The notes beneath the pieces were generated by a model. That model was not told the origin of the DNA and did no database searches. It worked only from the letters and a program-made list of their open reading frames with translations. A DNA stretch of 64,000 nucleotides from Kryptolebias marmoratus (taxonomy: Eukaryota > Chordata > Actinopteri > Cyprinodontiformes > Rivulidae). The position numbers and the translations under genes were made by a program. Location: the NCBI RefSeq assembly GCF_001649575.2, contig NC_051451.1:28593472-28657471 (forward strand), given 5' to 3'. Shown one piece after another: positions 1-52,625 of this stretch (its first letter is position 1; each line of letters starts with the position of its first letter).

Positions 1-3000
1 CATTAAAATCAGTAATTCATCATATATTTTCCTAACAGACAACAGGGTTGATTCCAACAACTGACACCAAAACAAAAAGGAAAAATACAAACAATAAACA
101 ACGTATATCATATAAATATAATATTGCACAAAGTGAGATGATGCTCAGCTACTACTACTAATGTTGTCTGTTTTTATTTAACTCCTGCATCCTTTGTGCT
201 GTTTTAGCTGTTCATACATCAAATGTTTCGGCTGTGACTTCTGGTTTTTGTAACTTTTTTCTGAAGAACAGATTTAGATCTCATCACTTCCTTCAGGAAC
301 ATAGTTTCCTTTTAAATCTGCTTCAGCTTCTTTTAGCTTTTTGTAGAATAAGAAATAGCATCACTTTCTAGTTTATAACTATCCTTTTTGCAACTTTTAG
401 GCTGCAGCCAGTCTTCTAATTTTGCTGCTTTTAGCTACTGTTCTGCTTTTATTTTTAGCTATAACAACTCAGTTTCAGCTTGTCCATTCAGAGCTCTGCA
501 GACGCACCGAATCCCCCCAGATAATTCTTCTAGATGAGCATCGTCCTGCTGAAAAGCTGACTTTCTTCAGACATGTTGTTAAAAGGCCGTGAGATGGCAG
601 CTGCAGCACCAGGATTCTTTTAGCTCTCCTCAGCATGACAAACCTGAAAACGTTCTCCTCTAAAGTCCTGTCAAAGCTGAATTTAATTACCCATAATTTC
701 CAACGTGATGTTGAGTATCTCATTATCTTCGTCTTTATGGCCGATAACCCTTGTCAAAAATGGAAATTAATGCATATTTACTGTATAACTCCTTAAATAG
801 ATATTTTTGGCTCTATCCAATTTTTCCTTTCAGGGTGAGATCCAAAAATAAAATAAATAAATAAATAACTCTGCTCCCAAAAGTTTCAGAAAACAAGTGC
901 TGTGTGTCATAAGCTGAAGCTGTCATCCACTTCAGAGCGCAGCCGCCTGGCGAGGATCTGTTGATGCCACTGACATTAGCCTTATTGAAAGGACAGCTGT
1001 GGAAGGCGGGTGACAAGTCTTAAAAGCAGTTTTGTTGAGGGGGTGGGGGATTAAAAATAGATTAGGTGTGAAAATACAGCTTCTGTGTGTAAAAACACTC
1101 ACACGGCGTCAACAGAGCACTGTATTTATTTGAGCGTGTTGCCTTCAAGTCTCCTCTGTGGGTTTATTTAACGTGAGATTGTCTGAAACATAACTGAAAG
1201 TGACACTGATGAGGGGGGCAGTGGTGCCTGCTTCTCACAGCCTTGAACAACAGCTCAGATAAGTATTCCTTATCGGATTAATTCATGGTGTCATGATTGT
1301 TAAACCCGACTCTATTATCAGCTCACAGGAGGGGAGAGCAAAACAAGCCGCCTGCGAGCAGAAAGCCCAGAGACGCTCAGCGCTCAGTTTTGTTTTCATG
1401 TGTTGGACACGAAGCCTGACAGGACAGCTGATCGGAGACGGGGAGAAGTCTGACTTCCCACATTTTTATTATTTATACACGTCTGTAGTCCACAGAAGGT
1501 TGTAAATAGCCGTGTATATTTTATAGGTTTTGTGCATATCTGTTAATAATTTAGCGTTTTCCCACACGCAATAAAAGAGTGGCTGAATTCACACCAGGTG
1601 TTTAAATCTCTGAGTTTCTCTGCGTCGCATCAAGTGACATCCCTCCCAGGGTTTAATCTGTATTTATCTGGTTTTACAGAACAGTTTCTGGTTCTGTGGG
1701 TTTAGTCCAGGGCTTTCTTTCTCTGAAGAACTAGAAGCACAGACAATGACAATCATTTATTCTGCATTTGAGTAAGTTTTTCCCGTCAGGAGAGGTTAGC
1801 AGAGAAAATGGCTGCTTTAGCACAGTCTAAAAGCTGAAAATGTTAAATCTCAGCTCAGCCTATTCAAAGTTGGAGACAAAAGAAAGGCCCGTTAAAAGAG
1901 GTAGTTATTTGATGCATTCCCAAACAAATGTATTTTAAAAGTCAAGAATGTGCATCCTTTCATAAAAAGCCTTCAGAAATACTGAAAACTATTAGCACAA
2001 GTGTAAACAAGGCTCTCCTAACAGGAGGATGGATTTGGAGCTGTGAGTGTACCCTTGTGGCTCCGACTGAATAAACACAGCCAAAATGAAACAACTTTGA
2101 CTAAAGCAAAAAAACAAACCAACCTTCTTTCTGTCAGGGCCACGAGGGCACGCTCACTGCTGCAAACACACAAAAAAAAGAAATCTCCATCAATATTATC
2201 TTGTTTTGCAGAGCTCTAATTGTTGCTGCATGAATTAGCCACAGAGGCCTTTTGAAGCTTTCCCTCAAGCAATTCAAAGCCTGCCTGCGTTCCTTTAACG
2301 CTGCCCGCTCCGACTGCTACCAGCCATCCGCCGGGGGCAGAGGGACGGCATCAAACGCCCGGGCTCGCTTCTTTAGAGCCCGATCGTCCAAACAGCCACT
2401 GTCATCTCGCTTTGGGGGGAGCGGTGACGCTGGAATGTACTTCTGTAGGATTCTGCATGTCGTTATCAATGGGTTTGTGGGTTAAAGTGTGTGTGTGTGT
2501 GTGTGTGTGTGTGGACGCTGTGTAATGATCAGTTTAAAATGATGACAGGACTTTTGGCAAAGCCTGGAGATGAGCTGACAGGTGGTCAGTCCATTACAAT
2601 GCTTACAAAAACCCATTCTCTGTCAAATCTGTGGGATGTGAAGAGCATGTGTCACTTTTTCTAAAAGTCCTATTTTCCCGTCACCTTTCTTGAATGACAG
2701 CAATCACACAAAAAGACAGACTGCGAATCCTCAGAACTTCTGCTCTTGGTGACAGATTGGTAATGGTCAAAAACAGCTGTTAGCTGCCCACCTGCTGGAA
2801 AACAAAAGCTTTACGTGTTGCACAGAAAGGATACCGTGCAAACCGTACTCCTCAGTAACTTACTGGTGTTGTGTTTTAGAGTCACGGTTTGGGATTTCTC
2901 TGTCAGCTGATCGGTGTGAGCCACATTAACCCATCAGTGAGGACAATAAGGTCACATTTGTCATGTGTGTAAAAGAGGATTTTATTGTTGGAAAACATCT

Positions 3001-3236
3001 GAACTCCTAAAACACAAAGTAGTTTGTATTAAATGTCTGAGAGAAACGTAAATGTGTTAAAACTGAAGGTGTTTTTCCTCAGTTCTTTGGAAACTGTGGA
3101 TTTTGTGTCCATATCATCTGCTGGGCTCCTGTCATCATAATTCCTGCAGCCGTCCTGTTGGAAACGAGACGTTCTCTGAACCAGAGTGGACGGCTTTCAT
3201 GGCACTAATCAGAGTTTAACAGTGTTTTGTTTGCAG
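1..3236 (+). other. dntt: dntt intron, 5' part outside window
   Basis: This lies upstream of the first recognised dntt exon. No frame matching the preceding TdT exon (expected to end ...GFR(R)) was found, so the whole stretch appears intronic. It holds a GT microsatellite near 2.49 kb and a moderately GC-rich segment at 2270-2440. Nothing else was recognised. Confidence 0.7.
2487..2513. repeat. (GT)n microsatellite
   Basis: About 13 uninterrupted GT units in the upstream dntt intron. Confidence 0.95.
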
Positions 3237-43674
<40,438 letters not shown>

Positions 43675-43905
43675 GCCTGCGCTCTCCGCCCTGGATGGAT
43701 GAGACCCTGTGCTGCGCGTACATCACTGATTCCACCATCTGCTTGCTGTTTGAAGCCTCTCCTGTGATTCAAACAATCTCTTTAGTGTTGCTGTTGCTAG
43801 TTTAGTTGTTGCCGTAGTCGCCTGGATTCCACGCTGATGTGTGATCCATAATTCAACTTGTTCACTATTGTCTGACTGTGAATAAACATTTCTTCGCACC
43901 ATTCA
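43675..43905 (+). other. dntt: dntt 3' untranslated region
   Basis: This is non-coding sequence from the TAG stop to shortly after the poly(A) signal. Its end is inferred as about 15-25 bases past AATAAA. It is short for a vertebrate 3' UTR, and no repeat is seen in it. Confidence 0.75.
43881..43886 (+). terminator. dntt: dntt polyadenylation signal AATAAA
   Basis: A canonical AATAAA lies 207 bases after the dntt stop. It is followed by a T-rich then GT-rich stretch (gtctgcctgtctctgtgtcg) that suits a downstream processing element. Confidence 0.8.
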
Positions 43906-44640
43906 GGGTCTGCCTGTCTCTGTGTCGTAATCACCAGCAGGACAAAGTAAATCAGTCATAGCGTAAGAATTGCCTGCAGTGCCTGCGAGATGCAGTCGGT
44001 AAGGGGTGACCACTGAGAGAGAAGAAAGGCGAGGGAGAAAACAGGAAGCCATGCAAGAGGGGAGGGGGAAGGGAGGCTTTTTTGTCGAACAAAATGTTGT
44101 AATCACCCTCCTCCTGGCATGAAAGTGCTCGGCGTGAAGCTGAGCCAGGTTTCCGGGGGAATCGAGAGGCGGGTAATGAGCATCGGATAGACGAGTGCTT
44201 CGCATTGCATTTAGCCTCCATTTAAGCCCCGCGTCCACTGGAGATCATTTAACCGGAATTCCCTGATTCAAAGACCCCTAGTCTCTGCTCATTGTTTCAC
44301 ATTTATTGCCCTTCCCTGGATAGTCGGCTGAATTGGAGGTAATCAGCTGCACCAGGGACTCCTGGAGAATTCAGATGGAAGGTAAATGAGTTCAGTAACA
44401 ACATAAATAGATCCAAGCATCCGCAGCTTTCATTATTCTTTACTTTGACTTTTAATAAGTTTGTCTTGTCAAAGTTGTTTATCAAGATTTCTGGCCTTAT
44501 TTTTCAGGACAATGACTCTCTAATGAGTAAACTCTAGTAATGGTGTGTGTGTTTGGGGGATTAGTTTATGCAAAAACACCCCTAAACTATCATTTTGCAA
44601 AGACAAATCCTTTTAATTGCAACACAAACAAAAATCCAAA
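43906..44640. other. dntt 3' flank, possible conserved non-coding DNA
   Basis: No gene was recognised. Bases 43930-44300 are low in repeats, with overlapping open frames on the minus strand (up to 111 codons). These have no codon or domain character, so I do not call them. The segment gtaatgagcatcggatagac then gagtgcttcgcattgcattt looks unlike neutral intergenic DNA. Confidence 0.3.
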
Positions 44641-44950
44641 AACCTGAGATTGCTTCACCTGACTGTGCCTGAGCCCTAATGATGGATTTAATGGAGCTCT
44701 GTGGATCTTCAGGGTTCTGGTTCCTGATCTGTCTCTGTGTGTGGAGAGGTCCTTGGTCTTCATGATGTCTCTTTCTTGGTGGTAACCTGCACTACTTAGA
44801 AGCGATGGACTGCTGCTGATTCTGTTAGAACATAAGGATATAATTTCTAGTTTTACATTTTTAGAATATTACTCATAAACAAACTGAAAATAGATTTAAA
44901 TTCCAGGCTGTAAAGCAATAAAAGAAAAAGATGAAGACTTTTGCAACCGA
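44640..44950. mobile_element. Tc1-like relic
   Basis: Shares cctaatgatggatttaatgg with the 28.25-kb element. Ends with ttccaggctgtaaagcaata then gatgaagacttttgcaa, a Tc1-type terminus. The ATG of a 61-codon frame at 44931 lies inside this terminus, which argues against a gene. Confidence 0.65.
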
Positions 44951-46060
44951 CTGCATCCCTGAGGAAAATGTGGACGAGTCCTTCTCCAGTGATGACAGGA
45001 CCAACCCTGCTGTCCAAACAACCAACCCATTTTATGATGCTCAGACTCCACTTTTTTCCCATGATGCCCCAACAGGAACAAAGACTGATGACATTCTAGT
45101 GAATCACCCTATTTAAAGATCTTTAACTAGAACAGTCCAAAACTTTGAGAACTTGACCCAGGCTACATACGCTCCGATCTCTTTTTTTGTCCTTTCAGCC
45201 TCACTGACACAAAACAAATGTTAAAGTTGCATCATTAACCAGTTAGAGCACCCTAATGCTTTAGGTTACTTAATGTTCTGACTTTATTAAAAGAATAAAA
45301 TACCCTTTTTCCCCTATGACATTTTAGTCAAATTAAATCAAGCTGACCTCAAAATAAATTCACAGCAGTCATGATCTATTTTCCTCTAATTGTTTTTCAA
45401 ATGGGATTTACTCTCTGCATTAAATATTCACTAATGCAAACCCAAATTGAAATTGATTATTTTGGTTTTAGAGAATAAATTATCGCTGAGAAAAGAAAAT
45501 TCCCTAAATTCAGCTTGGAAAGAATATCTGCTCACTCTTTGTGCAGAATCACAGATTTATAACAAACACCATCTTTGGTCATGAACTATACAGCAGGAAA
45601 CAACCATGAGTTCAAGTAAATCTGGTATATTTTAAGTTAATCTCAGCAAACTCAGGGCAACTGTTTCTTATGAAAGAGGAAGCTTTTTTATGAAGCTTTT
45701 AGTTTATCACAGATTCAACTTTAAAACCAAGTCCTTGGTCTTTATATATAGATCTGACGACAGATGCTTTCAGACCAAACAATTATAAGTTAGTCCCAGC
45801 ATGAAGTTATTATAAAGGCCGACATGTTTGCTTTCGCATCGCCTGGGGAACGCCTGTGATTGGAAAACACTCTGCCGATGGTCAGCAGTGTTATTTTCCA
45901 AATGGACTGAAAGAGTGACACAAACTTTCAGGGGAAAGAGTTCAAGAAGCAAAGACTTGTCTGTCTACTTTGAGCTGCACACATTTAAAAAACTGCACAA
46001 CAAAGCATGCAGTGATGAGAGTTAAAGAGAGTAACTCATGGACTGCAACTAGTTTACAAA

Positions 46061-46192
46061 CAGCATTCATGAGAGAGTCTCCAGGATGTCTTGCAACTTT
46101 CAAGTGGTTTTCAGTTTCCTTGCATGAGTTGTAGAGGCTTGCAGTCTTCTGATTGATTGTTTGTTCAAAACATCTGTGCAACAGAAAAGTTG
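46061..46192 (-). repeat. 'ctcatgaatgct' repeat, copy 2 (reverse)
   Basis: Reverse complement of the 40.5-kb copy (cagcattcatgagagagtct, ccaggatgtcttgcaac, tttccttgcatgagttg). Together with 46202-46303 it forms a head-to-head palindromic pair. Confidence 0.65.
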
Positions 46193-46201
46193 TTGTTTAA
46201 T

Positions 46202-46303
46202 CTTCTGGACATGTTGAAAACTGAAGCGACCAGACTGAGAAACTGTGACTCGGGTTGAGAACCCCACCAAAGTCATCAGATATCTCCCTCATGAATGCTG
46301 TTT
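46202..46303 (+). repeat. 'ctcatgaatgct' repeat, copy 3
   Basis: It contains catgttgaaaactgaagc, gaaactgtgactcgggttga and tatctccctcatgaatgctg. More diverged than copies 1 and 2. Confidence 0.5.
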
Positions 46304-46480
46304 GGGACAGCAGTCAATTTATTTATAAAGCTCAGCTAGCCACAGCCCAGTCAAATACTACCTTCAGATAAAATAATGATGTATTCAAATTACTTTAAAG
46401 TTTTATTTGTAGAGTGCAGTTTCCTCCCAGAGCTCATAAACCTGCATGTTAAAACTGGATATTCACAGCTGACCTCAGAT

Positions 46481-46618
46481 GGAAGTGTGTGTGCATCCAT
46501 CCATGGTTGTCAGTCTGTTCTGAACCAACATCTCACCTGTTGACTGCTGGGAAAAACACCAGCTCCCTGCAACCCTGAGTAGGACAAACACTGGTAAAAG
46601 AAACTGGATGTATGGAGT
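46481..46618 (+). mobile_element. SINE-like repeat tail
   Basis: It contains tgcatccatccatggttgtc, gttgactgctgggaaaaaca, ccctgcaaccctgagtagga and an atggatgtatgg-type end. This is a truncated relative of the 24.5-kb repeat. Confidence 0.55.
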
Positions 46619-46879
46619 CCAGAACCACCAAGATATGAGCACAGATCCATGAATCAAAAGGTTCTTTAGTGAGATCGTATCTGTTAAACGGAGCCAAACC
46701 AACCAGTGTGGCAGGAGCTCGACCAAAACATGGATGCTTTGTAGCATAACTATAACCTTTTGGCTTATCTGTGACTTATTTATAGAGCAATAAGTAAGCT
46801 AATAGTGGAGTTAAAACCTTTTTAAAGTTTTTCTACATTAAAATATTTGACCAATAGTCCACGAGTTGAATAATTACAC

Positions 46880-47185
46880 CCCAGTTTGAACTTTCAAGAA
46901 GCTCAAATCCACAAACTGGCAATGCCACAAATAATTAGATGCGCTTCCCAGCCCCCTAATATGGTTTGTTTAAAAATAAATTATAATCTGAAACATTCTA
47001 TTAATGCAGCGTCGTATAAATCCCTGTATCCCCTGGAAAAAAATGTGTTTTGCAGAATTCCTACACTGCTCAAACTCATTTGTTTATTCATCACTTTCAG
47101 CCAATCACACGGCGCCATGTTCTATGTAAATCTTTGCCTTCGGCTCTTTGCTGTCTGGCAATGGCTGCCCTTTTTTTAAACATGC
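46880..47185. other. Candidate conserved non-coding segment
   Basis: Low-repeat stretch with aaataattagatgcgcttcc, cagccccctaatatggtttg, and ttctattaatgcagcgtcgt. Rich in TAAT cores. No convincing exon. Based on appearance only. Confidence 0.3.
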
Positions 47186-48803
47186 TTGATGTCTGAAGTC
47201 TGACTGAGATGACAGATGTGTGAAGAAATGGGGGGAAAAAGAAATGCTGGCAGGAATTTGCATGAAGTGCTTGATTTGCTGACAAAATGTTTTTTTTTTC
47301 TTGTTTTTTTTTTTTCCCCCATCCAATAAGTTTTTATTTCTACCTGTGCAATCATTTCCACTCCCCGGTTGTGTTTCAGAGACATTCCAGCACCTAAAGC
47401 CTTCAATCATGTCCGTCAGACACCCATTGCTTTAACTCGGGCAGATCCATCACGCCACAGGAGCTTTTTATGGACATCTGCAGCCTCGCTCTGACCTTTT
47501 AATAAACATGAGCGCTGTGATATATACATGCATGGATTACTAAATGGGCCTACAGGACACAGGCCTGAAGGGGGCAGATTAGATTTTACAGCACAGACTG
47601 CAGCCGCTTCACACGGCAGCTACTGGTGTGTGGAGAGTCATAAATCTGCAACAAAAAGACAAATAAATGAAAAGTTCCACAGAATCTTCTTTTAATGACG
47701 TAAAATAACCACAAGAGTTTTCATGAAGCTCATTTAAGGCCATCTTTGAAAAAGTAACAATAAAAAGTAATGCATATTAACATTTCTGTCCCCATAGTTT
47801 GAGAGAAATAAAACTTAATTTCTTGAGTCTGTAATTTAAAAAATAAATAACTGAGCTGAAAATCAGAGATTCATGCATAAGATGGAAAATCAAGAGCTCT
47901 TATTTCATATCTGTGAATAAATGGTTTCATCTATCTGAGAAAACATCTTTTCATTAAGTGTGTTAATTAGTCATGACTGGAAACAGCTGATAAGACATTA
48001 TTTTTTATTATTTTTAAAATCTTTGTCAGGTCAAATGTGACAGAAGTTTCTTTCGTCCCTTTCTTCTTCAAAAACAAGCAAACAGAAAACCCTGACAGCA
48101 AGAGGGTAAACTATTAGCTCTGAACATGTTTTATACAATTTGCTTCCATTCAGCAACTTTTAAAGCAAAATAAAAAAGTTTTAATGAAACCACAAATAGT
48201 CAACCTATTTCTAAAATATTTCAATAAATGATTTTATTTCAGAAAGCCTGAAGTGTTTCGACCAACTAATGATGGCTAATCCAAGCAGCCTTAAGAACAG
48301 ATATATTTTAATTTAAAACTTAAATCTGTGATACATTTTTATTGTCAGTCATGTGATCCAGTGCACGTTCGAATGAAATGTTGCTGCAATTCTCTGACGG
48401 GACGAAATAAACAAAAAACACACATCTAGTAGGTAAAAGATGCAGCCTAATAAATAAACATTTACAGAAGAACAAAATGGTGAAATAAGATTCTCCACTT
48501 CTAGGATTAAAAGACTATTACACTAACTGAAAATATTTTCAATGCAGTTTCATTACTCTGTTAAATATCTGTAAAGATTTATATGGATTTCTGCAAATGC
48601 TAAAAGTTAAACCTTTGCTCTGCCATAATTTAGCATTACATGAATATTCTGAATATTACAAACTGCACCAGAAGTGCTACAGCTAGCTGCTGCTTGCAAA
48701 TAACCACAGGATTCTTATAATAATCATATTATAAAACCTATGAGGGTGGAAAAGTTTAAATCTGAAACACCAACAGCACAACCACTGACAAATACATGCT
48801 CAC

Positions 48804-48999
48804 CCATCTTTTATGGCAGCGCAGAACAAGAATAGTAAATCGCCCATGTAGAGGCGGCTACCAAATTTGGGTTCGAGACAAAACGATCTCTTCTTCTTGT
48901 ACCCAGAGCGTTTGAGTACGGAGTGACCGAAGCTGTAACTGTGACTTGGTGGAAACATGAAGTCACCTGGAGTCTCACCTTTTACACATCGAGCATCAA
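48804..48999 (-). CDS. Possible internal exon of an unrecognised gene
   Basis: On the minus strand, tcttgtttgtttag precedes a 196-bp open stretch ending ATGG/gtgagc, so both splice signals are good. The frame reads (V)DARCVKGETPGDFMFPPS, then HSYSFGHSVLKRSGYKKKRS, then FCLEPKFGSRLYMGD and a hydrophobic LLFLFCAA. Phases are 1 at the start and 2 at the end. CpG-containing codons (CTC, CGC, TCG, GTA) are more frequent than in neighbouring non-coding DNA. The short Ser/Tyr/Gly/Arg motifs (SYSFG, FGSRLY) remind me of axonemal microtubule inner proteins, but I do not recognise the family and assign no function. Partner exons were not found. A chance frame of this length is quite possible here. Confidence 0.35.
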
Positions 49000-49629
49000 C
49001 TAAACAAACAAGAGTCAAAATAAACTGGGACCAAACCCCGACTGTGTGTGATGAGCTTTAAGAGCAACTTTTCCTTGTTTTGTATCAGAAGACAGAGATT
49101 TATTTGCTTCGCTGTAGAGGCTTGAAGGCGAGTGTTCGGGCCGGTCAGAGCCAGCAGGGAAAGGTGACAGAATCAGGACACGATGCCGCCGTGCCGCTCA
49201 GGGCGTGACAAAGAGCCGATGCATAAAACAAAAGAACATGGTGAAGAGAGGAGCAGTGACACGTGGGCTTTAAATGAATGTTTAACAGTTCCACTATGAG
49301 TGAAAACTTGGTCAAAATGTTCAAATTAAATAGCTTTTGTTGGAATTAAGCATTAGTCGTTTTGTTTTTGCCATACAAATGGAACTCATGACCAACAGAG
49401 GAATGTAAAATGAATAATGGGGATAATTTTCCTGCAGAGTTAAACTCCTGTTGGTGTCACAGTGACTTCCAGACATTTTCAGAGTTTACACAGAAGGCAG
49501 AAGAACAAATCTGCACTCTCACAACAAACTTTAATTTAAGGTGACCCGCTCCGTTTGTGATAAATGACCTACATTGGTGATTTTACGGAGAATGGGGCAG
49601 TGTCTGAGCGACTGTGTCCACCTCCACAG

Positions 49630-49721
49630 GTGGCAGAGGAGCAGGAGGACGAGACGAAGAGGATGAGGAGGAGCTGGGCCATCTGCTGCAACACATCACC
49701 ACTCTCCATTTTGTCCTTTAG
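49630..49721 (+). CDS. Weak candidate terminal exon (acidic tail)
   Basis: After a ctccacag acceptor the + strand reads GRGAGGRDEEDEEELGHLLQ then HITTLHFVL-stop, with AATAAA at 49810, 89 bases later. This has the outline of a last exon, but nothing upstream joins to it. The opposite strand has an equally tempting frame (49569-49709, MAQLLLILFVSSSCSS signal-like). At most one is real, and perhaps neither. Confidence 0.15.
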
Positions 49722-50159
49722 CTTCTAGTTTGTGGTAAACAAGCAGCAGGAGAGGTGTTGAGCTACTTATCTTTATGTGCAAGGGTTCAAACCGAGACCA
49801 AGAAGCTCCAATAAAAAGGACAAACTGTAAAAAGTAAAAAGATTTTTGTGATTAATTGTACTTGTATATCTTGGTGTTGGAATCATTGTTGACTCAAAAT
49901 CTCCAGAAAACACATCCTTTTTGGTTTTGGACTTCCTAGATTTAAAAATGCATCAATCATTGAGAAGAAGCATGTCACTAAACCGTGATAAGAGTTTAAA
50001 AAAAATCAAAAGTGAAAAGAGCCAACTTACTACTTTTCACTTTTAACTGGAAATTATATTTGAACTTGAACATCCCAACATTTTTCAACTGCAAATTTTC
50101 ATTAGAAGTCATGAACTTCTGATTGTTCTGATGTTTGATCACTTTTCTTCTCGGCAGAA

Positions 50160-50650
50160 TTAGTAGAGTTCAGATTTATAGGTTGGTTTTCTTTTAATCC
50201 GAGTCACAAATGTCCAACTGGGCTGAAGTCAGGGCTCTAAGAAGGCCTCTCCAGAAGTCCACCTCTGTGTGTTTGTGATCATTGTCCTGTTTAAACGCCA
50301 AGTTTTAATCATCCAGGCCCCCAGCATGATCCTACCACCACCATGCCTGACAGTTGGTTCAGTGTTCTCAGGTCTGAAAGCCTCACTTTGACTCATCCAA
50401 ACAGCTCAAGCTTTGTCTCATCAAACTTTTCTCAGAAGACATGTCTGGTCCATTTGGAAGTTGCTGGTCTCAGTCTGGCTTGAAGTTGTAGCTTTTTGGA
50501 GCAGGTTTCCAGATCATGGTAAACGTCAGCCTTGGTGGTTCCTGGGTTGTTCCTGAGATGGTTCCTTCCACCTGAGATGAACAGATGAGTGTTGCTCAGT
50601 CCAATGAGTGCTGGCAAAGAGAAACTACCAGCTCCAGGTAATTATGATCA
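50160..50650 (-). mobile_element. Tc1-like relic
   Basis: On the minus strand near 50215-50260 a SPDFSP string with LLERPS before it matches the QSPDLSP block of Tc1 transposases. Plus-strand text such as cccagcatgatcctaccacc and catcatggtaaacgtcagc-like sequence is collinear with Tc1 interiors. Many stops; ends not found. Confidence 0.6.
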
Positions 50651-52069
50651 CAAACAGGAAGTTGTCAAGTTAAAAGACGTTGGACAACGTTCAGCACCGT
50701 TTATTAAAAGTTTCAGGTGAATGTATTGCTTTAGTTCTGTACTCCAGCTGTATTTTAATCTGTAGAAAGTATATGCTTCCTCAGTGTTGAGTGAAGCCCT
50801 TTATCACTCACCTGGGAACCATACCACAGAAACTAATCTATTCTACTTCTTTGGGTTACATATTGAGTTTGAAGCCCACGTCTTTAAGCACAAAGGTAAA
50901 AAGCTTAATGGGACATTTTTTGTGAGCAGGAAACTCTGCAGCTGTTCTTAATAACCCAACTAAGTGCAATAGAAGGAGTGTGAAAAGGCATTCAAAGAAC
51001 TCCAAAATGTAATCTGTATCAAGTCGGTTCTGTGATTAGATTTGATTTAGAATACGGACCTGTGGTTTTACATTTAAATGTAAAGCATCGAGTAGTTTAA
51101 CAGTTTGTAGGCGCAGAGGTCTCACTTCTGTAACTGTACCGACATCATGTACATTTGACACATCATCTTGCTTGAGGTGATTTTGCTCCACTCGGTCTGC
51201 TCATGTTTTAGGTATTTCTTTTACTGCTCTGTCTCTGAGCTGGGTGCCAGTCCCTGCACTTGATCCTCCTGCTGTTCCAGATGGACCTGCTTCAATACCA
51301 GGCTGCTAATGAGGCAGCGCTCTTCATTCTGTGCTTCTTTGAATGAAGGGCCAACCGTTTAACCCCTGCCCAGCACTTCCTGTGACCTTCATGTATTTTT
51401 AGGCTGCACCTCATTTCATGCCAGATAAACACCTACGTTTTCCAACCCTCGGGGGTCTGAATCTCCCAGCCTTCTGTCACGATTGATCCTAAAATGAAAA
51501 CAGAAACTGTTCAAGTGAAGCTGATGGTGTGGGTTGACAGAAATGTATACATTTAACTGATTTTAACTACTGCAACCCTATCAATATGATTGTATTTAAT
51601 GCCAGTAATATTTGCATTTTACGCTTTGTTCTTTGCTGCTTCTTTAATATGTGGGTGTCCATCCCATTCTCTCTAACTGATGAATGATGTTAGCTGGAAA
51701 TAATCAACAGTATCATCTTTTTCTTTGGTTTGGCATTTTGAGTTTATAGGAAGACTTAAATGTCAGTTTATTGCAAACATGGTAATTTTATCACTTAAAC
51801 ATACAGAGACATGGGTTAGCATGGGAAATGACAGCAGAAATCTCAAATTTATGTGAAAATTCTCAGTAACAGTTTATAAAACAGGATGTTTGGTTATGTT
51901 GTTGGTGCTCTCAAACCTTATGTTTTGTATCAGTCTTTTAATTGAATTACATTTCCTGTCTTATTAAAACCTTAAACTCCTCTATTTGCTGTCTCGAGTG
52001 GAGGAGTTTAACCCTCTCAAGGCAGGCGTTGCAACAACATATCTGATTTTTCCTGTTACTAAAAGGGTT

Positions 52070-52625
52070 AAATATCTCTGGGTCTTGCTCACGATCGAGG
52101 GAAGAATGAGGCGTGAGATCAACAGATGAATGGATGCAGCTTCTGCAGTATTGTGTACTTTTGTACCTGAAGGAGCTGAGCTGAAAGGCTAAACTCTGTT
52201 TACCGGTCGGTCTGCGTTCCTACTCTCACCTCTGGTCATGAACTTTGGGTGGTGACTGAAAGAATGAGGTTGCAGATACAGGCGGCTGAAATGAGTTTTC
52301 TCTGCAGGCCAGCTGGGCTCTCCCTTAGAGACGGGGTGAGAAGGTTGGTTTTCCAGGAGAGGAGCCAGAAATGGAGTTGAGGTGGTTCGGGTATCTGGAA
52401 AGTATGAATCCTGGAAGCCTACCTAGGGAGGTGTTTTGGTCATGTCCAACTGGGAGGAGACCCCGGGGAAGACCCAGGACATGCTGGAGAGACGGTCTCT
52501 CTGCTGTCCTGGAAATGCCTTGAAATCCTCCTGGAAAAGGAGACTGTGGAGAGACACGCCTGGACCTCCCTGCCCTCCGACCTGACTCCAGAACAAGAGA
52601 CAGATAGATGGAGGGATGGTCTCAA
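52070..52625 (+). mobile_element. LINE reverse-transcriptase 3' fragment
   Basis: It carries pieces of the C-terminal part of a teleost non-LTR retrotransposon ORF. These are ISGSCSRSREE-type sequence near 52073 (in family copies the Y-L-G-V-L region), an EMSFLCRPAGLSLRD-like block near 52290-52335, LRWFGYLESMNPGSLPREVF and CPTGRRPRGRPRT near 52375-52480. It ends in a gatagatggagggatgg tail. Frame breaks and a missing interior stretch show it is dead. The clade cannot be fixed from this part. Confidence 0.8.

Noticed and set aside
1..3236. Search for the preceding dntt exon (expected ...TGGFR end)
   Set aside because: No frame with that ending before a GT donor was found, so the exon must lie upstream of the window.
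43903..44238. 111- and 89-codon minus-strand frames after dntt
   Set aside because: Two overlapping phases open together, no recognised domain, and amino-acid composition like translated non-coding DNA.
44931..45116. 61-codon acidic frame that looks protein-like
   Set aside because: The start codon is inside a Tc1-type terminal repeat (gatgaagacttttgcaa), with no splice site or homologue in sight.
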